A stretch of 64,000 bases of DNA from contig NZ_CP158374.1 in NCBI RefSeq assembly GCF_040267705.1, forward strand, positions 1,922,001 through 1,986,000, given 5' to 3'. Shown one piece after another: positions 57,676-64,000 of this stretch (within the stretch, counting starts at the first letter, position 1; the number at the start of each line of letters is the position of its first letter). The notes under the pieces are model-generated. The model made no database searches. It was not told the DNA's origin and saw only the letters and a list, made by a program, of their open reading frames with translations. A program made the position numbers and the translations under genes. This DNA comes from Agromyces sp. G08B096. Its GTDB lineage: Bacteria > Actinomycetota > Actinomycetes > Actinomycetales > Microbacteriaceae.

Positions 57676-58425
57676 GTGACCCCGCTCGACGGCCTCCCGC
57701 CCGCCCGACGCACCGCTGCGACGCCGATGCTGACGCCTCGCGCGCAGCACTCGCTCGACACCATCGACGGCGCCGCGCTCGAGGAGATCCGGGCGCTCCG
57801 CGACGAGACCGAGCGGTTCATGCTCCGCTACAAGTTCGGCATGGACGAGGTGATCACCAAGCTCGCGATCCTCCGCGAGGAGTTCAATCAGGCGCACGAC
57901 TACAACCCGATCGAGCACATCTCGAGCCGGCTGAAGAGTCTCGACAGCGTGGTCGACAAGATGCGCCGCAAGGGGGTCGAGCCGAGCTTCGACGCGATCC
58001 GCGAGACGATCACCGACATCGCGGGCGTGCGCGTGACGTGCAGCTTCGTCTCCGACGCCTACCGCATCTTCGAGCTGCTCACCGCGCAGCGCGACATCCG
58101 CGTCATCAAGGTCAAGGACTACATCAAGGACCCCAAGCCGAACGGCTACCAGAGCCTGCACGTGATCGTGGAGGTGCCGGTGTTCCTCTCGACGGGCGCG
58201 CACCCCGTCGCCGTCGAGGTGCAGATCCGCACGATCGCGATGGACTTCTGGGCGAGCCTCGAGCACAAGATCTACTACAAGTACGAACGGCAGGTTCCGC
58301 AGGAGCTGCTGGAGAAGCTGACGGATGCCGCCCGCACGGCGGCCGAGCTCGACGCCCGCATGGAGGGGCTGCACCGGCAGGTGCACGGCATGCCGAAGCC
58401 GTACCGGCAGACGTCAGTGGCCTGA
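57676..58425 (+). CDS. Small alarmone synthetase (RelA/SpoT synthetase domain)
   Basis: This 249-residue protein is a stand-alone (p)ppGpp synthetase of the RelP/RelQ type. The domain covers about 75-215, with DIAGVRVTCSF, VKDYIKDPKPNGYQSLH and EVQIRTIAMDFWASLEHKIYYKY carrying the catalytic and GTP-binding residues. There is no hydrolase, TGS or ACT domain, so it makes alarmone without ribosome control. The leaderless -10 decides the GTG at 57676 over 57667. It converges on the ArsR-type gene. Confidence 0.9.
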   Translation: MTPLDGLPPARRTAATPMLTPRAQHSLDTIDGAALEEIRALRDETERFMLRYKFGMDEVITKLAILREEFNQAHDYNPIEHISSRLKSLDSVVDKMRRKGVEPSFDAIRETITDIAGVRVTCSFVSDAYRIFELLTAQRDIRVIKVKDYIKDPKPNGYQSLHVIVEVPVFLSTGAHPVAVEVQIRTIAMDFWASLEHKIYYKYERQVPQELLEKLTDAARTAAELDARMEGLHRQVHGMPKPYRQTSVA

Positions 58426-58431
58426 GGCCCG

Positions 58432-59154
58432 TCAGGCGGCGGGCGTGCCGGCTCGGCCGGTTCGGGTCCCGCCGCTCGCCCCGGCCAGCTCGGCGAACCA
58501 GGCCGCGCCCGCCTCGGTCGGCGTGAGCCCGCGGTCGCCGCGCGCACGGGCGAGGAGGCCGTCGCCGACGAGCGTCTCGAGGATCCGCGCACCGGCGAGG
58601 CCGGCGACGTGCGGCCGGCGTTCGGTCCAGTCGAGGCATCCGCGGACCGCCGGCCGGCGGCCGGCGTCGACCAGGCGGTCGAGCCCGAGCCGGGTCGCGA
58701 GCGGCCCGGACGTGGCGAGGAGGACGCCCGGCTCCCCCGCGCGCAGCGGGGCGAGCGCACCCTCGGCAACAAGCGCGTCGGCGAGGTCGAGGGCGAGGCG
58801 TCCGGCGAGGTGGTCGTAGCAGGAGCGGGCCTCGGCGAGCCGCTTCGCCTCGCGTGAGCGGGCGTACGACACGACCGGCCGGGTCGGCGCGATGGCGAGC
58901 AGCGCCTCCACGGCCCGGGCGACCTCGGGGCCGGCGAGCGCGAAGTAGCGGTGCCGTCCGCTCCGGACGGCGGTCACGAGTCCGCCGTCGACGAGCTGGG
59001 CGAGGTGGGCGCTCGCGGTCGGCGCGCTCACCCCCGCGAGGGCGGCGAGGTCGCTCGCGGGCAGCGAGCGACCGTCGAGGAGGGCCGCGAGCATCGCAGC
59101 CCTGGCGGGCTCTCCGATGAGCTTCGCGGGTGCGGCGAGGTCGACGTCCGGCAT
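58432..59154 (-). CDS. ArsR-type winged-helix regulator
   Basis: This 240-residue protein has an N-terminal ArsR-like winged helix (about 14-80, with SAPTASAHLAQLVDGGLV and SGRHRYFAL). A C-terminal domain of about 140 residues follows (SREAKRLAEARSCYDHLAGRLA and LTPTEAGAAWF), which is not typical of metal sensors. No Cys pair suited to arsenic binding is seen. It is divergent from the P450-like and PEP-mutase-like operon with a 64-base shared promoter region holding an inverted repeat. It probably controls that operon and itself. The start is leaderless (TATCGT 6 bases upstream). Confidence 0.85.
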   Translation of the reverse strand: MPDVDLAAPAKLIGEPARAAMLAALLDGRSLPASDLAALAGVSAPTASAHLAQLVDGGLVTAVRSGRHRYFALAGPEVARAVEALLAIAPTRPVVSYARSREAKRLAEARSCYDHLAGRLALDLADALVAEGALAPLRAGEPGVLLATSGPLATRLGLDRLVDAGRRPAVRGCLDWTERRPHVAGLAGARILETLVGDGLLARARGDRGLTPTEAGAAWFAELAGASGGTRTGRAGTPAA

Positions 59155-59160
59155 GGCACC

Positions 59161-59166
59161 ACGATA
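59161..59166 (-). promoter_or_regulatory. Leaderless -10 element of the ArsR-type gene
   Basis: TATCGT on the minus strand ends 6 bases before the ATG at 59154. Confidence 0.55.
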
Positions 59167-59177
59167 CGTCGGCGATG

Positions 59178-59195
59178 CTTCGTCCGCCGTCGAAG
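59178..59195. promoter_or_regulatory. Inverted repeat between divergent ArsR and P450-like promoters
   Basis: CTTCG (59178-59182) and CGAAG (59191-59195) are inverted around 8 bases. It sits between the two outward -10 elements and could be the ArsR operator for both genes. The arms are short, so confidence is low. Confidence 0.35.
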
Positions 59196-59206
59196 TCTCC
59201 GCGTCG

Positions 59207-59212
59207 TACCGT
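59207..59212 (+). promoter_or_regulatory. Leaderless -10 element of the P450-like gene
   Basis: TACCGT ends 6 bases before the ATG at 59219. Confidence 0.55.
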
Positions 59213-59218
59213 CGGACC

Positions 59219-60031
59219 ATGACGATCGAAACCGCATCACGCGCCGCCGCCGTCCTCTCCGATCCGTCCTTCTCCGTGCCCGAGCCGTCGCGGACCGCGA
59301 TTGGCGAGCTCGCCCGCCTCCGCCGGGAGGTGTCCCGGTTCGCGAACGGCGAGGCGCACGCCGCCCGCCGCCGTGAGGTCGTGGCGCTGCTCGACGGACT
59401 CGATCCCGAGCGGCTCGCGGACGACGCGGCGGATCGGACCCGACGTGCGATCGCGTCGGGTGCGCGTGATGCCGACGACCCCCGGATCCGCGCGGTGCCC
59501 GCCGCGGTCATCGCCGCCGCGATCGGGTTCGCCGACCCGTCCGGTGTCGCTGCCGATGCCGAGGTCGTCGCCGACGCGTACCGCTCCGGCGCGACGACGC
59601 CGCAGATCGACGCCGCAGCCGGACGACTGCTCCGCGGGGCCGGTGACGCCGCCGGTCCGCGCCCGCACCCGTCGATCGGATCGGAGCCGGACACGGCCGC
59701 GCTGCTCGTGCAGCTGGTCGCGCAGGCGCACCGGGCGACCGGGGATCTCGTCGCCCGCGTATGCGAAGCGGCCGTTCCTGGAGTGGAACCGGCGACGACG
59801 CTGCACGAGGTGCTCCGGCACCACCCGCCCGTCCCGGCCACCGTCCGGGTCGTCGACGGGCGCCCGCTCGAGGTAGCGCTCGCCGACCCCGATCCCGCGG
59901 CCGCGGCGCGCCCGGCCCACGAGCTGCTCGCGTTCGGCGCCGGCCCCCGTCGGTGCCCCGGCGCCCGGCAGGCGCTCGCCATCGCGGCATCCGTGGTGGA
60001 GACCCTTCGCGGATCGGAGGGATCGTGCTGA
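59219..60031 (+). CDS. Compact cytochrome P450-like protein (270 residues)
   Basis: This protein has the P450 landmarks in the right order but in 270 residues rather than about 400. A helix-C-like FANGEAHAARR (41-51) and an I-helix-like TAALLVQLVAQAHRATG (159-175) come first. The K-helix ExxR follows as EVLR (Glu197, Arg200), then the heme loop FGAGPRRCPG with candidate thiolate Cys246. The spacing from ExxR to Cys is 49 residues, short of the 65-70 usually seen. The N-terminal beta region and F-G part look reduced. It overlaps the next gene by 7 bases. Whether it binds heme is open. Confidence 0.75.
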   Translation: MTIETASRAAAVLSDPSFSVPEPSRTAIGELARLRREVSRFANGEAHAARRREVVALLDGLDPERLADDAADRTRRAIASGARDADDPRIRAVPAAVIAAAIGFADPSGVAADAEVVADAYRSGATTPQIDAAAGRLLRGAGDAAGPRPHPSIGSEPDTAALLVQLVAQAHRATGDLVARVCEAAVPGVEPATTLHEVLRHHPPVPATVRVVDGRPLEVALADPDPAAAARPAHELLAFGAGPRRCPGARQALAIAASVVETLRGSEGSC

Positions 60032-60936
60032 CGCCCGCCGAGTTCCGCGCCCTGCACCGGCCGGGGGCGCCGCTGCTGCTGCCGAACGCCTGGGATCTCG
60101 CCTCTGCGCGCTGGCTGCACGCCGCGGGCTACGAGGTCCTCGGCACGACGAGCCTCGGCGTGGCGGCCGTCGCGGGACTGCCCGACGGCGCCGGGGTCGC
60201 CGCCGACGCGACGCTCCACCTCGCCCGCCGGCTCACCTCGGCCGGACTCACCGTCACGGTGGACATCGAGGCCGGGTTCTCGACCGACCCGGCCGCGGTG
60301 GGCGCGTACGCCGCCGCCCTCGCAGCGCTCGGGGTCGTGGGCGTGAACATCGAGGACTCCGCCCCCGACGGCGATCTGCTGCCCGCCGCGACGACGGCCG
60401 ATCGCATCGCGGCGATCGCGTCGGCCGCGCCCGGGCTCTTCGTGAACGCCAGGACGGACGCCTTCTGGATCGAGAGCTCGGAGGCGCGGGGCGATCGGCT
60501 GGCGGAGGCCGTCGGCCGGCTCCGCCGCTACGAGGCGGCGGGCGCCTCGGGTGTCTTCGTCCCCGGGGTGCTGGAGGCCGAGGAGGTGCGCACGCTCGTC
60601 GCGGCCACCGCGCTGCCCCTGAACATGCTCGTCCAGCCGCCCGGCGGATTCGACCTGCGCGGGCTCGCCCGGCTCGGGGTCGCCCGCGTGAGCACCGGGT
60701 CGCTCCTCGTGCGCGCGGCACTGGGGGCCGTGGTGGCGACGCTCGCAGCGCTCGAGCCGGACGCCTCGGCGCAGGTCGCCGAGCCGCAGATCGCCGAGGC
60801 GCGGGTGGCCGGCGGGCCGGTCTCCCCCGGCGAGCTCGACCTCCGGGCCGATCGGCTGGCCGCCGCGCGCGCCCTCGCCCCGGTCGTGCCGGGCTACGCG
60901 GAGGTCGCGGACCACCTGGCGCGGACGGCCGACTGA
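60025..60936 (+). CDS. Isocitrate lyase/PEP mutase superfamily protein
   Basis: This 303-residue protein is a (beta/alpha)8 barrel of the ICL/PEPM superfamily. Visible motifs are LLPNAWDLASARWLHAAG (about 15-32), VDIEAGF (about 79-85, metal and substrate acids), VNIEDSAPDG (about 108-117) and VNARTDAF. The KKCGH motif of isocitrate lyase is absent, so a lyase or mutase of a small 2-oxo or methylcitrate-like acid is more likely. GGAGG lies 5 bases before the GTG, which overlaps the P450-like stop. The C-terminus has an extra Ala-rich segment of about 55 residues. Confidence 0.85.
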   Translation: MLTPAEFRALHRPGAPLLLPNAWDLASARWLHAAGYEVLGTTSLGVAAVAGLPDGAGVAADATLHLARRLTSAGLTVTVDIEAGFSTDPAAVGAYAAALAALGVVGVNIEDSAPDGDLLPAATTADRIAAIASAAPGLFVNARTDAFWIESSEARGDRLAEAVGRLRRYEAAGASGVFVPGVLEAEEVRTLVAATALPLNMLVQPPGGFDLRGLARLGVARVSTGSLLVRAALGAVVATLAALEPDASAQVAEPQIAEARVAGGPVSPGELDLRADRLAAARALAPVVPGYAEVADHLARTAD

Positions 60937-60958
60937 TCGGCGAACGCGGCGATGCGGC

Positions 60959-61981
60959 TCAGTCGGGCTTCTTCGCCCGGCTGGGCTGCACGCGCGTCGG
61001 CTCACCCGGCATCTTCGGGAAGTCGGGCGGGAAGGGCAGCTCGCCGAGGCCGTCGTCGAGATCGCGCTGCCACCAGTCGAGCAGCACGTCGATGCGGCCC
61101 GGTGCATCGTGCATCCCCGCCCACGGGTCACCGTGCGCGGCCAGGCGGTCGGGCACCGTCAGGACGGTGAACTCGCGAGGGTCGGCCGACTCGACCTCGC
61201 TCCAGTCGAGCGGGCACGACACGGAGGCCCATGGCAGGGCGCGCGGACTGTAGGCGCCCGCCATCGTGCGGTCGCGGTTGGCCTGGTTGAAGTCGACGAA
61301 GACGCGGTCGCCGCGCTCCTCCTTCCACCAGGCGGTGGTGACCTGCTCGGGCATGCGGCGCTCGAGCTCGCGCGCCGCCGCGATCACCGCGTGACGCACG
61401 TCGAGGAACTCGCGGGTCGGCTCGATGGGTGCGAAGACGTGGATGCCCCGGTTGCCCGAGGTCTTCACGTACGCCGTCAGCCCGACCTCGGCGAGCAGGT
61501 CGCGGAGCGCGAGGGCGGCCGGCACCGCCTCGGGGTAGCCGGTACCCGGCTGCGGGTCGAGGTCGATCCGCAGCTCGTCGGGGAAGTCGGAGGCGCCGGC
61601 TCGCGAGGCCCACGGGTGGAAGACGACGGTGTTCATCTGCGCGGCCCAGACCGCGGCGGCGGGCTCGTCGATGACGAGCTGCGGGTGCGACCGGCCGCTC
61701 GGGTAGGTGACCGGTACGGCGCGGACCCATTCGGGCGCGCCCCGCGGCGGATTCTTCGAGAAGAACTGCTCGCCGTCCACTCCCTCAGGGAAACGCTGCA
61801 GCGAGACCGGTCGGTCGCCGTTGGCCGCGACGAACGCCTCGCCGACGGCGACGAGGTACTCGGCGAGGGCGAGCTTGGTGATGCCGGCCTCGGGCCAGAG
61901 GACGCGCGTGGGGCTGGAGATCCGCACGTCGCGATCGCCGTGCGGGCCTGGGACGGTGAGGGTGACGGCGTCGGCGGCCAT
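60959..61981 (-). CDS. LigD-type polymerase domain protein (archaeo-eukaryotic primase fold)
   Basis: This 340-residue protein is the polymerase module of LigD, present alone. Catalytic acids are in RIDLDPQ (Asp140, Asp142) and FVDFNQ (Asp230). GNRGIHVFAP holds His181, and QRFPEGVDGEQFFSKNPP and MNTVVFHPW are typical of the family. In multi-domain LigD this module fills gaps in non-homologous end joining, working with Ku. No ku or ligase gene is nearby, so its role could be in other repair. TAGCGT 7 bases before the ATG suggests a leaderless start. Confidence 0.9.
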   Translation of the reverse strand: MAADAVTLTVPGPHGDRDVRISSPTRVLWPEAGITKLALAEYLVAVGEAFVAANGDRPVSLQRFPEGVDGEQFFSKNPPRGAPEWVRAVPVTYPSGRSHPQLVIDEPAAAVWAAQMNTVVFHPWASRAGASDFPDELRIDLDPQPGTGYPEAVPAALALRDLLAEVGLTAYVKTSGNRGIHVFAPIEPTREFLDVRHAVIAAARELERRMPEQVTTAWWKEERGDRVFVDFNQANRDRTMAGAYSPRALPWASVSCPLDWSEVESADPREFTVLTVPDRLAAHGDPWAGMHDAPGRIDVLLDWWQRDLDDGLGELPFPPDFPKMPGEPTRVQPSRAKKPD

Positions 61982-61988
61982 GCCCGCG

Positions 61989-61994
61989 ACGCTA
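61989..61994 (-). promoter_or_regulatory. Leaderless -10 element of the LigD-polymerase-like gene
   Basis: TAGCGT on the minus strand ends 7 bases before the ATG at 61981. Confidence 0.55.
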
Positions 61995-62053
61995 CCGCAC
62001 CCCGCCGTCGCGGCGGGTGAGCCGGGCGGCGTGCGCGCGGCGCGGCGGCCGCG

Positions 62054-62341
62054 TCACGAGGCCTGGGCCGCGGGTCGGGCGTAGCGCTGCTGCGCGCGTG
62101 CCCTGGCCTTCGCCGCCTCCACCTCGCGGTCTTTCGGCGGCGCGGTGGTCACGAGGTCGTCGAGGAGATGACGCGTGATGTGCGCGATCTCGGCGACCGC
62201 ACGGTCGAATGCCTCGGCGTTCGCCTTCGAGGGTTTGGTCGTGCCGCTCACCTTGCGTACGAACTGCAGCGCGGCGGCGTGGACCTCGTCATCGGTCGCG
62301 GCGGGCTCGAAATTGTGGAGGACGTGGATGTTCCGGCACAT
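62054..62341 (-). CDS. DUF2277 protein
   Basis: This 95-residue protein matches DUF2277 throughout: MCRNIHVLHNFEPAATDDEV at the start, then AALQFVRKVSGTTKPSKANAEAF and the HITRHLLDDLVTTAPPKDREVE region. Its C-terminal part is basic. Family function is unknown. The N-terminal Cys-Arg-Asn-Ile is the hallmark. A leaderless TAGGCT 6 bases upstream sets the start. It has no obvious operon partner. Confidence 0.85.
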   Translation of the reverse strand: MCRNIHVLHNFEPAATDDEVHAAALQFVRKVSGTTKPSKANAEAFDRAVAEIAHITRHLLDDLVTTAPPKDREVEAAKARARAQQRYARPAAQAS

Positions 62342-62347
62342 GGCCGC

Positions 62348-62353
62348 AGCCTA
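62348..62353 (-). promoter_or_regulatory. Leaderless -10 element of the DUF2277 gene
   Basis: TAGGCT on the minus strand ends 6 bases before the ATG at 62341. Confidence 0.6.
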
Positions 62354-63286
62354 CCCCCGGGACTGAGCCGGCCTCAGCTCTTCCGGGACGGATGCCTCGG
62401 CAGCCCGCCGCACCCGCCGCCGCAGCTGTCCGATCGCGACGCCGCCCACGAGGACGACGGCGCCGGCGAGCTCCAGCGGATTGGGGACCTCTCCGAGCAC
62501 GAGCGCCGCGGCCAGAAGTCCGACCGGTGGCGCGAGGAGCGCGAACGGCGCGACGAGCGCGGCCGGGTAGCGCCCGAGCAGCGAGTTCCAGATGGAGTAG
62601 CCGAGCAACGAGGCGAGCACCACGGTGTAGGCGAGGCTCGCGATCGTCGGCCAGCCGATCGAGGAGAACGCCTCTGCCACCGCGCCCGGGCCGTCGAGCA
62701 GCAGACTCAGCGCGAGGATCGGCAGCGGAACCACGAGCGCCGACCACACCACCATGCCGAAGCCGTTGGCCCCGTGCGCCGCCCGCGAGACCACATTGCC
62801 GATCCCCCAGCTGAGTCCCGCGGCCACGCAGATGAGCAGCGGGACGAGCGCCGCGGCACCCGCCGCCGCGCCCGAGCCCTCCAGCCGGCCGAGCGCGACG
62901 ATGCCGAGACCCGCGACGCCGACGAGCGCGCCGGTCAGCTGCCGTCGCGTCGGGCGCTCCCGCAGCACGACCGCGGCCACGATGAGCGTGAAGATCATCT
63001 GGCACTGCAGGACGACCGCAGCGAGCCCGGCCGGAAGGCCGAGGTGCATGGCCGTGAAGAGCAGACCGAACTGCCCCGCGCTCATGAAGAGCCCGACGCC
63101 CGCGATGACCCGCCAGGGCGCGTTCGGCCGCGGGACGAAGAAGACCAGCGGCACCGCGACCAGGGCGAAGCGCAGGGCGACGAGCACGAGCGGCGGGGTG
63201 TCGGAGAGCCCGAGGTCGATGGCCAGGAAGTTCACCCCCCAGACCACGGCCACGAGGACGGCGAGGGCGGCGTGCTTGGGGGTCAT
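62351..63286 (-). CDS. EamA-family (DMT) membrane transporter
   Basis: This 311-residue protein has ten predicted membrane helices in two EamA repeats (about 4-135 and 150-290), with VWGVNFLAIDLGL near the start. EamA transporters usually export small metabolites such as amino acids. The substrate here is unknown. It is divergent from a LysR regulator that likely controls it. The ATG at 63286 is chosen because the LysR gene and the shared promoter region lie just upstream. The stop overlaps the -10 element of the DUF2277 gene. Confidence 0.87.
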   Translation of the reverse strand: MTPKHAALAVLVAVVWGVNFLAIDLGLSDTPPLVLVALRFALVAVPLVFFVPRPNAPWRVIAGVGLFMSAGQFGLLFTAMHLGLPAGLAAVVLQCQMIFTLIVAAVVLRERPTRRQLTGALVGVAGLGIVALGRLEGSGAAAGAAALVPLLICVAAGLSWGIGNVVSRAAHGANGFGMVVWSALVVPLPILALSLLLDGPGAVAEAFSSIGWPTIASLAYTVVLASLLGYSIWNSLLGRYPAALVAPFALLAPPVGLLAAALVLGEVPNPLELAGAVVLVGGVAIGQLRRRVRRAAEASVPEELRPAQSRG

Positions 63287-63321
63287 CCGTTCAGCTTCGC
63301 CGCCGAGACCATGCAGCACCA

Positions 63322-63336
63322 GCACCGATTCGTTGC
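63322..63336. promoter_or_regulatory. Imperfect palindrome in the EamA-LysR divergent region
   Basis: GCA-N-CGA-T-TCG-N-TGC is inverted around T63329, 15 bases in all, in the 72-base region between the two genes. It matches the T-N11-A form expected for LysR-type sites and lies 10 bases upstream of the LysR -10 element. Confidence 0.45.
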
Positions 63337-63346
63337 GGATACCACG

Positions 63347-63352
63347 TACGAT
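63347..63352 (+). promoter_or_regulatory. Leaderless -10 element of the LysR gene
   Basis: TACGAT ends 6 bases before the ATG at 63359. Confidence 0.55.
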
Positions 63353-63358
63353 TGCTGC

Positions 63359-64000
63359 ATGATCGACCTGCAGGGGCTGCGCGCGCTCGTCGCCATCGAA
63401 CGCGGCGGCTCGGTCGCGGCCGCCGCGGCACGACTCGGCTACACCGCCTCCGCGGTGTCGCAGCAGGTGAAGAAGCTCGAACGCGATCTCGGCGGCACGC
63501 TGCTCGAGCGCCGCGGCCGCGGTGTCCTGCTCACCGATCGCGCCCGCGTCCTCGTGGCCGACGGCGCACGCCTGCTCGAAGGGCTCGAGCGGCTCGAGTC
63601 CGTCGCCGCGGCGCCGAGCCCGACCGCTCCCCTCCGGGTCGCGTCGTTCTCCACCGCCACCCGCGGCCTCCTCGCGCCGCTGCTGGCCGCGACCGGGCGG
63701 GAGGCGCTCCAAGTGCCCCTCACCATCGCGAGCGTCGATCCGTTCGAGGCGATGGAACTCGTCTCCGACGGCAGCGTCGACATCGCCGTGGTGCACAACT
63801 GGAACTCGGTGCCCCTCGTCGCACCCGCGCACGTCGTCACGGAGCACGTCTGCCACGACGAGGCGGACGTCGTGCTCCAGGCGGAGCATCCGCTGGCCGC
63901 AGGCGACGCGATCCTGCGCGCCGATCTCGTCGACGAGCCGTGGGCCAGCACCCCCAAGGGCGCGATCTGCCACGAGGCGCTGCTGCGCATCTTCGCCGAC
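63359..64000 (+). CDS. LysR-family transcriptional regulator (cut by window end)
   Basis: The first 214 codons are present. An N-terminal winged helix (about 1-60, LRALVAIERGGSVAAAAARLG and ASAVSQQVKKLE) leads through a linker into the periplasmic-binding-like effector domain (about 85 on). It probably controls the divergent EamA transporter gene and itself, a frequent LysR arrangement. The start is leaderless. The C-terminal part of the effector domain lies beyond the window. Confidence 0.9.
   Translation, partial: MIDLQGLRALVAIERGGSVAAAAARLGYTASAVSQQVKKLERDLGGTLLERRGRGVLLTDRARVLVADGARLLEGLERLESVAAAPSPTAPLRVASFSTATRGLLAPLLAATGREALQVPLTIASVDPFEAMELVSDGSVDIAVVHNWNSVPLVAPAHVVTEHVCHDEADVVLQAEHPLAAGDAILRADLVDEPWASTPKGAICHEALLRIFAD

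Overview
The window is a high-GC actinobacterial chromosome segment with dense, tightly packed genes. It most likely comes from the Microbacteriaceae. The evidence is an actinobacterial division and cell-wall (dcw) cluster with sepF, divIVA and a yggT gene but no ftsA, a PASTA-type Ser/Thr kinase of the PknL locus, GarA/OdhI and FtsR homologues, and a MurE whose diaminopimelate-recognition motif is replaced. That last point fits the non-DAP, B-type peptidoglycan known in this family. The genus cannot be fixed from this sequence. No tRNA, rRNA, CRISPR array, insertion sequence or prophage was seen.

Layout. 1-2368: an osmoprotectant-type ABC importer (two permeases, one cut by the window edge, and an ATPase) behind a TetR regulator. 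2475-6578: an App1-like phosphatase, then pyrD, nrdR and hisD on the minus strand. 6725-8257: a DUF2142 membrane protein with visibly lower GC, overlapping the 3' end of dnaE. 8212-31818, all minus strand: mraZ-rsmH-ftsL-ftsI-murE-murF-mraY-murD-ftsW-murG-murC-ftsQ-ftsZ-yggS-sepF-yggT-divIVA-lspA-rluD-dnaE. Many junctions here are translationally coupled by ATGA or GTGA overlaps. The leader of mraZ carries three MraZ-type repeats, and ftsZ has a dyad in its own leader.

32155-42770 resembles the neighbourhood next to dcw in mycobacteria: a DUF3040 protein, polyprenyl synthase, Rv2175c-like DNA-binding protein, LysM/transglycosylase protein, PknL-like kinase, class II DAHP synthase, PlsC, ROK glucokinase and an acyl-CoA ligase. 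42883-49140: peptide deformylase and two different ParA/MinD-type ATPases on either side of pyruvate carboxylase. 49216-51703: two MerR regulators (one is FtsR), the GarA-like FHA protein and a PgsA-like enzyme.

51738-64000 is accessory and housekeeping material. It holds a DUF1295 protein, Nudix, S4 RNA-binding protein, GNAT, NAD(P)HX epimerase, DUF2188, a secreted lysozyme-like protein, a YchJ-like protein, metallo-hydrolase, VOC protein, small alarmone synthetase, an ArsR / compact P450-like / PEP-mutase-like cassette, a stand-alone LigD polymerase domain, DUF2277, an EamA exporter and a divergent LysR regulator cut by the window end.

Two patterns stand out. First, at least fourteen genes have a -10 hexamer (TANNNT-like) ending 6-7 bases before the start codon, which predicts leaderless mRNAs; this also decides several starts. 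Second, the 270-residue P450-like protein keeps the helix-C, ExxR and heme-Cys motifs in about two thirds of the usual length. It sits in a two-gene operon divergent from its probable regulator, and it is the best candidate here for an undescribed system.
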